From Diphasiastrum complanatum (lineage: Eukaryota; Streptophyta; Lycopodiopsida; Lycopodiales; Lycopodiaceae): 64,000 nucleotides of DNA. Both the position numbers and the translations under genes were made by a program. The stretch covers positions 21,553,894-21,617,893 of the forward strand of contig CM055102.1 in the NCBI GenBank assembly GCA_029204225.1, given 5' to 3'. Below are positions 11,603-25,601 of the stretch, in pieces; position 1 is the stretch's first letter, and the number at the start of each line of letters is the position of its first letter. The notes under the pieces were generated by a model. It saw only the letters and a program-made list of their open reading frames with translations, was not told the DNA's origin and did no database searches.

Positions 11603-12718
11603 ATGAAAGAGATGCAAATTTTTGTAAGGAGCGTGGATGGGCAGGCGACGGCAGTGCTTAGATCCGATCCAGACGATTCCATCTCACTTCTCAAGAAGAT
11701 GGCTGTTCCGCCTCACGCTTCTCACCTTTTCGACTGCTTCTACCTGATGCATGGATGTAAGTCTCTTTCTGATGCTTCTACTTTGCGTGATTCTTGTGTT
11801 CGGGATTGTAGCACGCTTCAATTAGGGTTTAGATTGCGAGGAGGGGGCGGTGATGGAGGTGCCACGGGGGCTGAATCCCGGGACTGCTACTTGAAGATGT
11901 ACCAAGAAAAGAAGCCGGATAAAGTAGACCCTTATGAGGCCAGGCTTGCGAGGTGGTCTAGATGCGCTCTTTCTGCTGAAGCACTTAAGCCTCCTTGTGT
12001 CATAGATCTTCTTGGTAACATCTACAATAAGGAGGCTCTTGTTAGCGCTCTGTTGAAAAAGAGCCTCCCTAAGAGGTTAGGGTACATAAAAGGCTTGAAG
12101 GACATGATTCCCATACATTTGTCATCTATCCCCGGAATACAATCTGATGACGAGTATTGTGCTACGAAGTTTCAGTGTCCAATCACAGGTCAAGAGTTCA
12201 ATGGAAAATTTAGATTTTTTGCTCTGAGAGGATGTGGTCATGTGCTGAGTGTGCGCGCTCTGAAAGAAGTTCAATCCACTTCTTGTTTGGTGTGCCATAC
12301 TCCTTTTGATGAAACTGATAAATTTTTCGTCAACGGGAGTGATGAAGAGGTCAATGTTTTGCGGCAACGGATGGAAGAAGACAAATTGAGGTTGCAAGCG
12401 AAGAAGGAGAAGAAAGCGAAACGTGGTATCACAGAGGTTGATGAAGGCAGAGAGACATCTGTGTTGGATGTGCTCTCTTTTGCTTCTAAAGAAGAAGATA
12501 TTTCTAGAAGGAAAGGTGATGTCAAAAACCATGTGGCAGTTTTGGCTAAACCAACCGGTGGTATTGCAGCAATATCAGTCCCGAAAAAATTCAAGGCATC
12601 AGATAAAGTTCCGGCAAATGCAACAAAATCAGTCTATGCCTCAATATTCACGTCATCAAATAAGAGCGAGTTCAGAGAAACTTACAGTTGCAGATCTCTT
12701 CCACTTGGCAGAAATTGA
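11603..12718 (+). CDS. RTF2: RTF2-like protein (replication termination factor 2 homolog)
   Basis: Uninterrupted 371-residue reading, the only intact host gene seen. In order: a ubiquitin-like domain from MQIFVRS to about residue 82, ending in FRLRGG; a glycine-rich linker; the conserved YEARLARWSRCALS block; KRLGYIKGLKDMI; then the Rtf2 RING-like finger with Cys192, Cys211, His213, Cys228 and Cys231; a basic charged stretch; and the C-terminal ETYSCRSLPLGRN, which I recognise as the plant RTF2 ending. Rtf2 proteins act in the nucleus: fission yeast Rtf2 at paused replication forks, the Arabidopsis homolog in pre-mRNA splicing and embryo development. The plant proteins carry an N-terminal extension like the one here. 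The start is the first ATG in the leader; ATG 11612 would begin exactly at MQIFVRS and is a plausible alternative. No intron is evident. Confidence 0.93.
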   Translation: MKEMQIFVRSVDGQATAVLRSDPDDSISLLKKMAVPPHASHLFDCFYLMHGCKSLSDASTLRDSCVRDCSTLQLGFRLRGGGGDGGATGAESRDCYLKMYQEKKPDKVDPYEARLARWSRCALSAEALKPPCVIDLLGNIYNKEALVSALLKKSLPKRLGYIKGLKDMIPIHLSSIPGIQSDDEYCATKFQCPITGQEFNGKFRFFALRGCGHVLSVRALKEVQSTSCLVCHTPFDETDKFFVNGSDEEVNVLRQRMEEDKLRLQAKKEKKAKRGITEVDEGRETSVLDVLSFASKEEDISRRKGDVKNHVAVLAKPTGGIAAISVPKKFKASDKVPANATKSVYASIFTSSNKSEFRETYSCRSLPLGRN

Positions 12719-12900
12719 GAAAGCTAAGTATGGTGTTGAAAATTATAGGAAGTGTAACAGAATTGACCATTTCTAATCACTCACACAACTCTGCATTGAA
12801 CGACCCGAAGCCTTGAACCTTATTGTAGTCGAAAGTTTGTATCTTAACCTAATCTGATAATGCTCTTTACGTCAAGGAATAAAGGCAGCAAATCATGGTT
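12719..12900 (+). promoter_or_regulatory. RTF2 3' UTR with poly(A) signal
   Basis: AATAAA at 12879-12884 lies about 160 bp after the RTF2 stop codon, a normal distance for a plant polyadenylation signal. Confidence 0.5.
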
Positions 12901-14331
12901 ATTTATACTGATAACCTTTTGGAGAGTGTCTGCTTCTAAACATAATCAAACATTGCTTTGCCGTTGGATAATATTTCTGAATGTTGGATAATATTTCTGA
13001 ATTTGAAGTCGTTCGACCTTTGCACAAGTTCCTCTTAAATAATTGCAAAGTTTCCTTGATTTTGTTGAGTTTTTTACTTCTATGCAGTAGCGAACTTTTT
13101 TTTTAACGATCTTTCTACTTATTTGTAATGTCTCGCTGTTTATGAACTTGGAATCTGTCTCAGCAAGAGATTCTGATGTGAATTGAATGTTATCCTTCAT
13201 CGATAAAATTGTCTACTCCACGCGAGTAAAGTTGACCTGTATGTGTTGAATGCTAGTTTTTATTAGAAAATTTTAGAGGGTTGTGGATCTTTTGCACACT
13301 ATCTCTATATGCTACTACATTCTAAAACTAACATGAAGATTGGAATAAACCCTAACGACGTAGTTTAGGACATACAAAATTTTGGCCATAGTGGGGAGTT
13401 TCTCCAACGATATAGTAGATCTAATTTAAGGACCATAATACTGAACCATAGTGGTTCGAAATTTAATGGTCATTATGATTTCTAACCTAGTATCCAATAA
13501 GGTTCTTCAATTACCGTTAGACTAGTTGATTGGGAAACTTAAAGCACTTGGAGAGTGGCCCAAGACAAAAAAATGCCTAAGTTTAAGAGACCAATCTACA
13601 AAACAAGGGCAACATATGTTAAAATGAGATATCTAGATTCATTCAAGACAGATGGAAAGCACTTAGCGCACAATAGCTTAAGGTAGTTAGTAGAAGCTTA
13701 GTAATATGTCTTTAAGCAAAACTATTGTTACATCATTTTACAAAAGTTAGTATGTTTATTGAAATTGAAGACACACACACGCAATCTCTCTCTACATTTC
13801 TTGTTGCTAGTCTTTCCATCAATTTTGTTTTCACCAACTGATTTTTCTCTTCAAGCTTTGAACCCCCAAGCTTTGGCCTAGTGCACTTTATTTGTTTTTT
13901 TTGAGTTATTGATCTTCAACTCCCATGTTTTAAAGCACATAGTGGTGCAACACTATAGAATGCTACATTTATGAACATATATGGAACAAACACTCCAAAA
14001 CAATTTATTTTCTCCTTTAGAAATAGTTTGCTTTACAATTTTTTCTAATTTGTGTCTGATATCAAGATTAGACTTGAAAACTTAATAAGCATAAGTCAGG
14101 ACAAATTCTATCCTTGAAATTTTATGCATTTCATAGTTGAAGTGTAGGGACGTATCTTTTAGTTGGCTTTAGAAAGGTGGTGCATAGTCCAATGAGCCAA
14201 TGTTTAGAGTTTAGGGCTTTAGAAATGCATGTTGTCATGTACTTAGAAAGCTACTATGTGGAGCTTGCAATGAGATAACAAGCTAAACTTGATAGACCAT
14301 GTGTAGACATGACTAAAATTACAATATTACG
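12901..14331. other. AT-rich spacer, no gene seen
   Basis: No coding signal. A 20-bp perfect tandem duplication (GTTGGATAATATTTCTGAAT) lies at 12963-13002. The rest is AT-rich sequence between RTF2 and the Penelope-like element. Confidence 0.5.
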
Positions 14332-14754
14332 AGTATTTTGTATTTTGTCTTTGTCTCAATAACTCGTCTATGTGTATGGTCCTTGTTTTATTTATTTATT
14401 TATATTTTATTTTAAATTTTAAGTTTCATTTTATTTTAATTATTATTATCATTATTATTATTATTTTCTTTCTTCTTAATGATTGTCTTTTGCTTCTTAG
14501 TCAACACTGGGTCTACCCATGAGAATCTAGATTCTTTCGAAACCCAGTTAGCACCTTATGCTTAGATATTGATGAGACAAGCAATGATGTTTGGCTGAGA
14601 TTTTTAATTTTTAATTTTTTGGTTTATTGAATTTTATTTTATTGTTTTGACTTAGATCCTTTGACTTTTTGAGTTGCTCGTATATTGTTTTTAAGCTTTA
14701 CCTTTGTCCCTATACATCATTGACTTCTCTCTTTAAATTCTTGAAATTGGATAC
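14332..14754 (+). repeat. 5' pseudo-LTR of the Penelope-like element
   Basis: Direct repeat of 18695-19120, about 85 % identical by eye, with small indels. Shared blocks include the start AGTATTTTGTATTTT, a TTTATTTATT-rich stretch, TTTTGACTTAGATCCTT and the end CATCATTGACTTCTCT. It has no primer binding site and no TG/CA ends, as expected for a Penelope pseudo-LTR rather than a true LTR. Confidence 0.8.
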
Positions 14755-16150
14755 ATTCAGATTTCACTAATAGATAATTTTCTGTCACTTTAGCGGACAT
14801 GCAAATTCTTAATGAATATTTGTCCAAGTAGTGGTCAACTGTATGTTTTTATTTGCATATCTTGAGAGGGTTTGCATGCCTCTACAACTACTCTGATATT
14901 TTACTAACCAAAATTAACATCTCTTACTCGATGTCATGTTGGTAAAGTCCTTGTTGTTTCATACTAATTTTATGGCTCCCTTTTTTTTAGTGTGGAACTT
15001 TGTTTGAGTTCTTAAGCTATTGCTTATTAGGGTTAATCACTTGCTTCTAGTTCACCCATATATTCTCCTTCTCTCTACCTAGCTCTAATTTCAAAATGTT
15101 TTTGAAGTTTGTTTGAGTTTGTGATCGATTGCCTATTAAGAAGTTGTGTTTTGCCTTCATCAATTTTTTGGGTTCTCTTCCAAGTATCTACTTTTCATAT
15201 TTAAAGTCTAATTTGTAGAATTGTTCTTACTTTAGGTTAATTGATGCTTTACTTCATTTATTTTCTACTTTCAATATCGGTTACTTCTTTAATGGTAAAA
15301 ATAAAAATAAAATCAAATAAAATTCCTTCATGTATAGTTATAATCACGTTTTTCTTGGTTGTGTTCCATTAGATAAGTATGTCAATATCATTTTCAATAT
15401 TCTTTAATGTTCATGTTTAGGTTCTTGTTCTTGATGGTATCAAAGTCATAAAGTAAGCTCTTTGTTAATTCTTGCCTCTTGTAAAGGAGTTTGTACATTT
15501 GGCTCTTTGGTGGTTCTTGTAATTTACCACCAAGAGTCATTTACGCAAATTCTATAAAACCTTTCCCGAAAAAATTGTGTGATTGACTCTCTCATGGTCC
15601 AATTAATTTTGCTCACCATGTTAGAGTCTGAACCTTACTCCCATGAAGTTTCCTTTCTCTGGGTCCTTTTAGGATCAAGGGCTTTTTGGTTAGTTTCGTG
15701 AAAGACTTTTGGTGTGAGGAGTCGAGTAGTGTTACTTCAAGAAGTCATGGGCACTTGATCGCATTCTATTCTTAATGATGTTTCGAGCGTAACATGCGGA
15801 CCTATTTAGGTACCTCACCGCTTTGCAAAAACCCTGTTAAACAAACGAGGGTGTGGTCAACACTAATTTTGACCTCGGACCAATAGCCTTTAGGAGGGCT
15901 TGATCTTAAACAATTGCTTGACTACTCAAAATATAATCTATGGCTCTTCTACAAATCAACACTTCAGAGGTTTGCTCTTGCATCCCTTTACCCCTTTGTT
16001 TTACTAGTAGAGATGATACAAATCATAGAGAAAGGTTTAACTTAAATGGTCTATTTTTAAGTCTTTGCTTGTTAGTACTCATTATACGAATACCATATCA
16101 GAATTTTGTACCGCCTTAGACATCTTAGAAAAAAAATGTGCATACTTCTA
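14755..16150 (+). other. Leader region of the Penelope-like element
   Basis: About 1.4 kb between the 5' pseudo-LTR and the nuclease region. No clear reading frame or domain is visible. It may hold the 5' UTR and a decayed N-terminus. Confidence 0.4.
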
Positions 16151-16159
16151 TGCCTCTTA

Positions 16160-16606
16160 GCCCCAATCCATACCACCCAAGTAATTTATGTCATTTATAA
16201 CATACGAGGAGGTAGTATGGTATATGTTGGCCAAACTTTTCAGTTTGCTTTTGTACGTTTTCAAGAACATGTTTGAGAAGCTAGAAGAGTTCATGGCTCT
16301 AAGTTTTCGAAAGAGGAGTTAAAACCTTTGTATATTGCTATAGCCAAATGTGGTTTTGACTCTTTTCGGGGCTTTCCCATTGAGCACACCATTGGAAACT
16401 TTTCTAACTCTAAAGAGTTTTTCAAGGTAGCGTGGCTTGGTGAACTTTTTTGGATGAGAACTCTTCAGTCCTTTGTTCCTAGAGGTTATAATCTTGAGGG
16501 TAAGTCCAATTTACAAAGAGTAGAAACTTTGCCAAAAGAACTTTTATGTTGTGAAGAGCTCACTCTGAACGTAAAAACATTACACCTTACATTCGCAATG
16601 GTTTGA
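16160..16606 (+). pseudogene. GIY-YIG-like endonuclease domain of the Penelope-like element
   Basis: In one frame, 16181-16237 reads VIYVIYNIRGGSMVYVGQT, matching the GIY...YIG core with V-I-Y and Y-V-G (YVGQT at 16223-16237). RFQEH follows as the Arg/His helix of the family, then one in-frame TGA at about 16274. After it come LYIAIAKCGFDSFRGFPIEH and ELFWMRTLQSFVPRGYN, which correspond to the I-x-K-x-G...F block and the E..WI..L.T..P.GLN tail of Penelope GIY-YIG domains. No CCHH zinc pattern is evident, which agrees with Chlamys-type nucleases. This domain would nick the target DNA for priming. Similarity was judged by eye only. Confidence 0.75.
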
Positions 16607-17095
16607 AAGTTTGGAAATTTATATCACGTCATGTACCCCCTCTTCCAATTTGTTACATTCCACAAGTTGTGATCACACCTTCTCGTTCCCTTCCTTCTCC
16701 TCGTCCTACTTTTAATACTCCTAACTTTTTGCCCCCTAGTAATAACGTTGTATCTAGAACGTTTGCTTATAGATATTATATAAGGAGGTTATTTTATTTG
16801 GATCGTGTTATGTCTTTGGGTAAGTTCTCCCTCGATATGTTTAATAGATACAATCCTAAGAACTTGTTTCAGTTGCTCTATACTTTAGTTAATGTCTTGT
16901 CAAGATCTTGATATTTCACATTCTCACTTTTATCAACTCAAAACTCTTTTAAGTTGTTTTATAATTTCCTAAGGCACTAAATTTTGTCCTCTTTCAATGG
17001 ATGCTTGCTTGTTAAAATCTAGAACTAAGTTCATTCACCATATTGAAGAATCTTTTGGAGTCCATAGTTTGTTATCAAAATGGAAAGCTTAAGTT
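16607..17095 (+). pseudogene. Linker region of the Penelope-like element between nuclease and RT
   Basis: A Pro/Ser-rich stretch followed by YRYYIRRLFYLDRVMSLGKF and YNPKNLFQLLYTLVNVLSRS (16603-16911), in a different frame from the nuclease. Further on it reads FCPLSMDACLLKSRTKFIHH. Chlamys/Naiad elements have a CxC-motif linker here; I cannot point to a convincing CxC. Confidence 0.5.
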
Positions 17096-17099
17096 CTTT

Positions 17100-17560
17100 A
17101 TTATGTAACTTTGAGTTTGCCCCCCCTAAATCTGGAATGCCTTGATCTTCAGACTGAGCAATGCACAAAATTTGTTGTATGCATTAACACTTAATGCTTT
17201 CGTAAAAATATCTACGACCATGTCCTACGTTCTGCAGTACATTAAGCTCACCTCCTTGTTGAGAACTTTGCACCTGATGTAGTGATATCTAATTTCAATG
17301 TGTTTACTCCTAGAGTGAAATTTAGGGTTGGCTGACAAGGCAATAACACTCTGATTATCACAAAATAAAATTGTAGGGATGTACTGATACAGATTAACAT
17401 CTGACAGTAAATTTTTCAACTAAAATGCTTCCTTAATAGATTGAGAAGCAGCAATGTATTCTGCTTCTGTAGAAAAAAGTGCGATAGAGGTTGGCTTACG
17501 ACTGTTCCATGAGATAGGACCGCCGTTGAAGAAGAATGTAAATCCAGGACTGACCTTTCT
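17100..17560 (-). pseudogene. Copia RNase H fragment embedded in the Penelope-like element
   Basis: The minus strand reads EAEYIAASQSIKEAFWLKNLL, then CDNQSVIALSANPKFHSRSKHI and YHYIRCKV, then DIFTKALSVNAYNKF. This is the C-terminal half of a copia RNase H to the end of the polyprotein. A run of seven Gs on the minus strand at about 17123-17129 resembles a polypurine tract. No LTR follows; Penelope-type sequence resumes on both sides. It is a patch of copia sequence on the opposite strand inside the element. Confidence 0.8.
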
Positions 17561-17689
17561 AAGTAGCTAATTTATTGTTTCAAAGCGTTGCTTCCTTCTA
17601 TTGATGAGCTTTGAATAAACTTAAGGATGCGGAAGTTTCTGTAAATTGTAGTTTGGAATTTAAACAATTTTGTAGGTATTATAGAAGCA

Positions 17690-18694
17690 ATAAAGTTTTT
17701 CAACTCCCCTCGTACTTTAGAAGAAAAAACTCAGCCTATACTTCTTCAAACCTATGACTTCACGACGCTTTACACTAAAATCAATTTGAAAGATTTGAAG
17801 TTTCGTGTTAATAAGCTAATTTGAGATGTTTTTAGCAATAAACTAAAAGACACTCCATGCAAAGCTTTAAAAGTTGAAAAGAGCGTTTTGCATTTTGAGT
17901 TTTGTTGACTTTAAGAACAAAAAGCAAGATGTTGATTCAAAGAAGAAAAGATTTACTAAAATAGTTGATGGTGAAGATGTTTGTTCTTGGTTGCACTTTC
18001 TCTTGGATAACTTGCATATTTCTCTAGGTGATTCGCTTTTTCAACAAATGATAGGCATTCTCATGTGTACTAATTGTGTTGTTCATCTAGCTAATTTTTA
18101 TCTTTACTCTTATGAATTTGAATTTATACAAAGATTAGTGTCTTCTTATTGCATAAATTAACCCGTTAGATGATAAATTGATGATTTATTTGTTTCTTAT
18201 CTTCCTTATTTCGGTAGATTTTTATATAAAGACCCTAACGTTTTTGGTGGAGAAATCTATCCAAAAGACTCATGCGAACTTAATTGTACAACTAGTGAAG
18301 ATAAGTGCAATTTTTTAGGCCTATCTATAAGCCAGGCTAGGTCAAGTTTATTGGTTGATATTTTTGATAAAAGGCTATAGCCAGAATATAGTAACTTGAA
18401 CATAATTTGCATGCCTCATATTTAATGTTTTAGTTTCTGTTAAATATGGAGTGATCACTTCTCAATTCTACAGGTTTTCTCGTCTTTTTACTAGTAGAGA
18501 TGCTTTTGAAGAGCAGTCAAGCAATCTAATCATTTTGTTACGTCATAATGGTTACTCGTTTAAGAAAATCATGAGAAAAGTTCGAACGGTTTTAGACTCT
18601 TGTGGTTTTATATTTGGTATTTCAGCTTTTGGTATGTTTAAGATGATTAATAATAGTCCCAAAAAGTGGGGAGCTAAGGAGTCTGCTTTGTTCT
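17690..18694 (+). pseudogene. Penelope-type reverse transcriptase (broken)
   Basis: Motif A: TYDFTTLYTKINLKDL at 17750 onward, matching the DFSTLYT signature of Penelope RTs. Motif B: IGILMCTNCVVHLANFYLYSYE, matching IGIPMGTNCAPLLADLFLYSYE of the family, in the frame opened at 17874. Motif C: IDDLFV at 18177-18194, in the same frame but after three stops where RYIDD would be expected. Then YFGRFLYKDPN, IYPKDSCELNCTTSEDKCNFL and the thumb-like YGVITSQFYRFSRLFTSRDAF (18451 onward). This domain primes on nicked target DNA; relatives include telomerase RT. Confidence 0.88.
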
Positions 18695-19120
18695 AGTATT
18701 TTGTATTTTTTCTTTGTCTTAGTAACTCGTCTACATCTAGGGTCTTTGTTTTATTTATTTACTTATTTATATTTTATTTTTAATTAAAAATTTAAATTTT
18801 AAGGTTCATTTTATTTGAATATTATCATTATTATTATTATTTCTTTCTTAGTGATTGTCTTTTGCATCTTAGTCAACGCTGGGTTTACCCAAGAGAATCT
18901 AAATTCTTTTGAAACCTAGTTAGCAACTTATGCTTGGGACTGATGAAACATAAGCAATATTTTTTGGTTGAGTTTTTTGATTTTTGATTTTTTGTTTATT
19001 GAATTTTATTTTATTGTTTTGACTTAGATCCTTGGACTTTTCGAGTTGCTCGTATATTGTTTCTAAGCTTTACCTTATGACATCATTGACTTCTCTGTAT
19101 AAATTTGTGAAATAAAGATA
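18695..19120 (+). repeat. 3' pseudo-LTR of the Penelope-like element
   Basis: Second copy of the 14332-14754 repeat. It starts within about 20 bp of the end of the RT thumb reading, as expected for the 3' pseudo-LTR. Confidence 0.8.
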
Positions 19121-20312
19121 CGTGTTTGAAACGTGGCAATTAGCAACCCAAAAATACTTTTCAAAAAATACAGTTTTTTTGGGGGTTTTAATTTTTTATT
19201 TGATACAAAACATTTTATGGGCCCCAACGTGAGTCACGATGGAATGTTGAGGCCCCAAACCTGCAACAGACCATGCTCTCTCTCTGTGCAACTTTTTTGA
19301 CTCCATTGCTAATTGTCGCAACTGAATTGTCTTATGCTCTTTAATTTTATGCTATTTTATAATATGAGATACGTGAGAAATTTTTGTACAAATTTGCAAA
19401 TTTTTTTCTTGATTTAAACATTTGCTCAATTTGCCCAGATGTTTGAAACACGTTTCAAACTATTCATGTTTGGAAGTATCAAATGATTGGTTGCTATATT
19501 GTGTACAACTTTTGACATAGTACTATTTTTCAAAGTTTTTTCCAAGAAGGGCTTTAGTGAATATATGTGCAAAATGATGATTCATGTGTTATATTGGAGC
19601 TCTATCTTTGCATTTTTTAACTTTTTTTTGATAGAATGCTGATTGATTTTGATATGCTTGGTTTGCGCATGGAATATTTCTTTGCCAATTGGATGTTGTT
19701 ATATACGATTGAAGCATAGATGCGTTGCGTTCTGGAACATAGAGTTCCGATCATGTTCCGAAATGCTCGTTTTAGAATGTTTTGAAAATTTTGGAACTTT
19801 CCGTTCCAAAGCTTCTTGTTTTTTTTCCATCAGATATCATATTCTAAGCATTTCGGAATCAAGATGTAAGAACATGCTAAGAACTTTAATTTTACTGACA
19901 ATACTATATCATGTGCAAAAGAAAGATAATACAATGACTAATATCCTAATCACTTGTAACATATAACTACACTAATTTTTACCAATCCTATTCATTGTGC
20001 ACAAATTTTAGCAAACTAGTCACATTAATGAGCTAGATTTTGAAAACAAATTCATACTTTTCGCAAAGTTTTCAATAGACCTGATTGGGATCAATTTCGA
20101 GACCTTTGAATTGCCATTTTTTGTGACTAGGCTCGAGCATCCATCTCTTATAAGATAAAATAGCAAATGACGACGTTGCCAAATATCATTAGAAATATCT
20201 AGAATCTATGGTCTAAATTTTAATGATTAATATGTACATATTTTGTTTCATTCCTCTCAATTTGCTAATGCTTCTATTATTGCTCTTTGTGTCGTTATTG
20301 TTCTTGTTGTTG
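19121..20312. other. Non-coding; possible small inverted-repeat element
   Basis: No gene is seen. GTTTGAAACGTG at 19124-19135 recurs inverted at 19449-19460, bounding 337 bp of AT-rich sequence, like the ends of a MITE. The right copy lies inside a local palindrome (GTTTGAAAC, two bases, GTTTCAAAC; 19441-19460). No convincing target-site duplication was seen, so the element is tentative. Confidence 0.3.
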
Positions 20313-20513
20313 CTACTTTTGCCTTGTTACCCTCCTTGCACTTCCTTGATTGGTTAGAGCTTCATCCAATATTTGAGCCTCTTTAATAGTTTGATAGTAC
20401 CACTTGGGCAATCTCTTAGTAGGTGAAGATAAGGGGGACCATGTATCTACATATTTCCTTTTCCTTACGTCAATGTGTAAGTCATATGGTGTCTCTTGCT
20501 CACTAGTCTTCAC
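20313..20513 (-). pseudogene. Possible copia polyprotein linker fragment
   Basis: A 66-residue minus-strand reading with LPKWYYQTIKEAQILDEAL and RRVTRQK. It resembles the basic linker that precedes RT in some copia polyproteins (PKWF..TI.DA-type, then RTR). No RT follows downstream (lower coordinates) and no clear integrase precedes it, so the call is weak. Confidence 0.3.

Positions 20514-24437
<3,924 letters not shown>

Positions 24438-24478
<41 letters not shown>
24438..24478. repeat. (AC)n microsatellite
   Basis: A perfect AC run of about 41 bp, preceded at 24416-24430 by a short TG run, so the two can pair as a hairpin. Confidence 0.97.
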
Positions 24479-24479
<1 letters not shown>

Positions 24480-25601
24480 TATATGGGTTTCTGAGTACAC
24501 AAAGGGCTTATAAGGAATGCCACGTAGGATGGGAAAATTTGATAAAATAAAATCTTCCTTGTCGCAATGCTTAACCATTTTTGCTCGCACCATGTCCACT
24601 AGTCAAAGATTCCATGTATAATATGATCTATGATTCACTGAAAAACAAGATAACTTTTTAATTGTAGCCCCAATCAAGATGCTTTTAGTGCCAATAGAAA
24701 GTGCTCAAACGAGATCTTTCCAACGACACCCGCATGACCTGATTTTGGACTACGGTTCAAAAGATACAACTGGTCAAAGTTTATGATCAACACCTAATAT
24801 CTAATTTGTGTGCAATTGAAGGCCAAATGGGTCAATTTCACATAAAAAAGACATAAGGTATTCATTGCAAGTTTAGATCCATTGTAATTTTAATCAACTA
24901 TAACTTTTGGGCCATAACTTAAAACTAGGTCATGTAGGTGTTGTTTGAAATTTTTTATCCATACCAACTTATGCATCATTGACACTAACTCCAAATAATA
25001 TGTGAACTAAGATATACTCTTACTAGCTTGATGGACTGCCTCTAATTTGGGCCCAATTTTATTATGTCCTATTGAGAAAATAACAACGCTATATATATAT
25101 ATTTGTGTGCATGTGGTGTGCATATGTATGGGATAGGAGGATGCACCCATGATTGCATGGGTGCATCCTCCTACAAATGTACTTTTTCAAAAAATTAACT
25201 ATAATTCTAAACCTGCATACACATTACTCCCGAGTCCCTTGCCCCAGTGTTCGAGAAAGCCGGCATAGTCCAAGAATGGATCCGATATCTCTTTCCAAAA
25301 ATTGGCATGGCAAAAATTGTACTGAATTTTTTATGTCATAAATCTTGGGTTTTATAAGGAAAACCGGCAAGTAAGAGATTGTCACTCAATTGAGGCCGAA
25401 GAACATATCGGTTTTTGGAGGGAAACCTCAAAAGGAGGGAAACCTCAAAAAGGTTTCCCGAACACTGCGAGTCTGCCCCAAGTTCTCAAACGTACACGTA
25501 CACTTTTGGCTCTCTCCATATTTCCCTCCCCCTATCGTTTAGGCTTTGGCGCTATTTAATTGCCTGAATACAAACCGTCTCCAAGAAAAAGAATTTAAAA
25601 T
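24479..25601. other. Non-coding stretch, contains a perfect hairpin
   Basis: No gene is seen. It contains a short (TA)n run near 25090 and the hairpin listed separately. At about 25416-25463 the phrase GAGGGAAACCTCAAAA is repeated in tandem next to its partial inverse AGGTTTCCC. Confidence 0.45.
25134..25173. repeat. Perfect 18-bp inverted repeat with 4-base loop
   Basis: Left arm TAGGAGGATGCACCCATG (25134-25151), loop ATTG, and an exactly complementary right arm (25156-25173). No U-run follows and the organism is not bacterial, so this is not a rho-independent terminator. It may be a recently formed foldback element or a palindrome at a MITE end. Confidence 0.9.

Larger units (their letters stand above)
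14332..19120 (+). mobile_element. Penelope-like element with N-terminal GIY-YIG and pseudo-LTRs (Chlamys/Naiad-type layout)
   Basis: Direct repeats of about 420 bp (14332-14754 and 18695-19120) enclose a plus-strand element. It encodes, in this order, a GIY-YIG-like nuclease region (about 16160-16606) and a Penelope-type reverse transcriptase (about 17690-18690). The 3' repeat follows the RT thumb almost directly. Canonical EN+ Penelope elements carry the nuclease C-terminally; the permuted order seen here is that of the Chlamys/Naiad clade reported in green algae, spike mosses, slime molds and invertebrates. The element is dead: there are stops in the nuclease, between RT motifs B and C, and several frameshifts. 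A foreign copia RNase H piece is embedded at about 17100-17560. Which Penelope clade it belongs to is inferred from layout, not from a tree. Confidence 0.82.

Noticed and set aside
12122-12776. Open readings inside RTF2 in other frames
   Set aside because: They are shadows of the RTF2 coding sequence. The reading at 12423-12776 could look like an alternative C-terminus, but the RTF2 frame already ends in the conserved ETYSCRSLPLGRN.
25134-25173. Bacterial-type terminator
   Set aside because: The stem-loop is perfect but has no T-run, and the window is clearly a plant nuclear genome.
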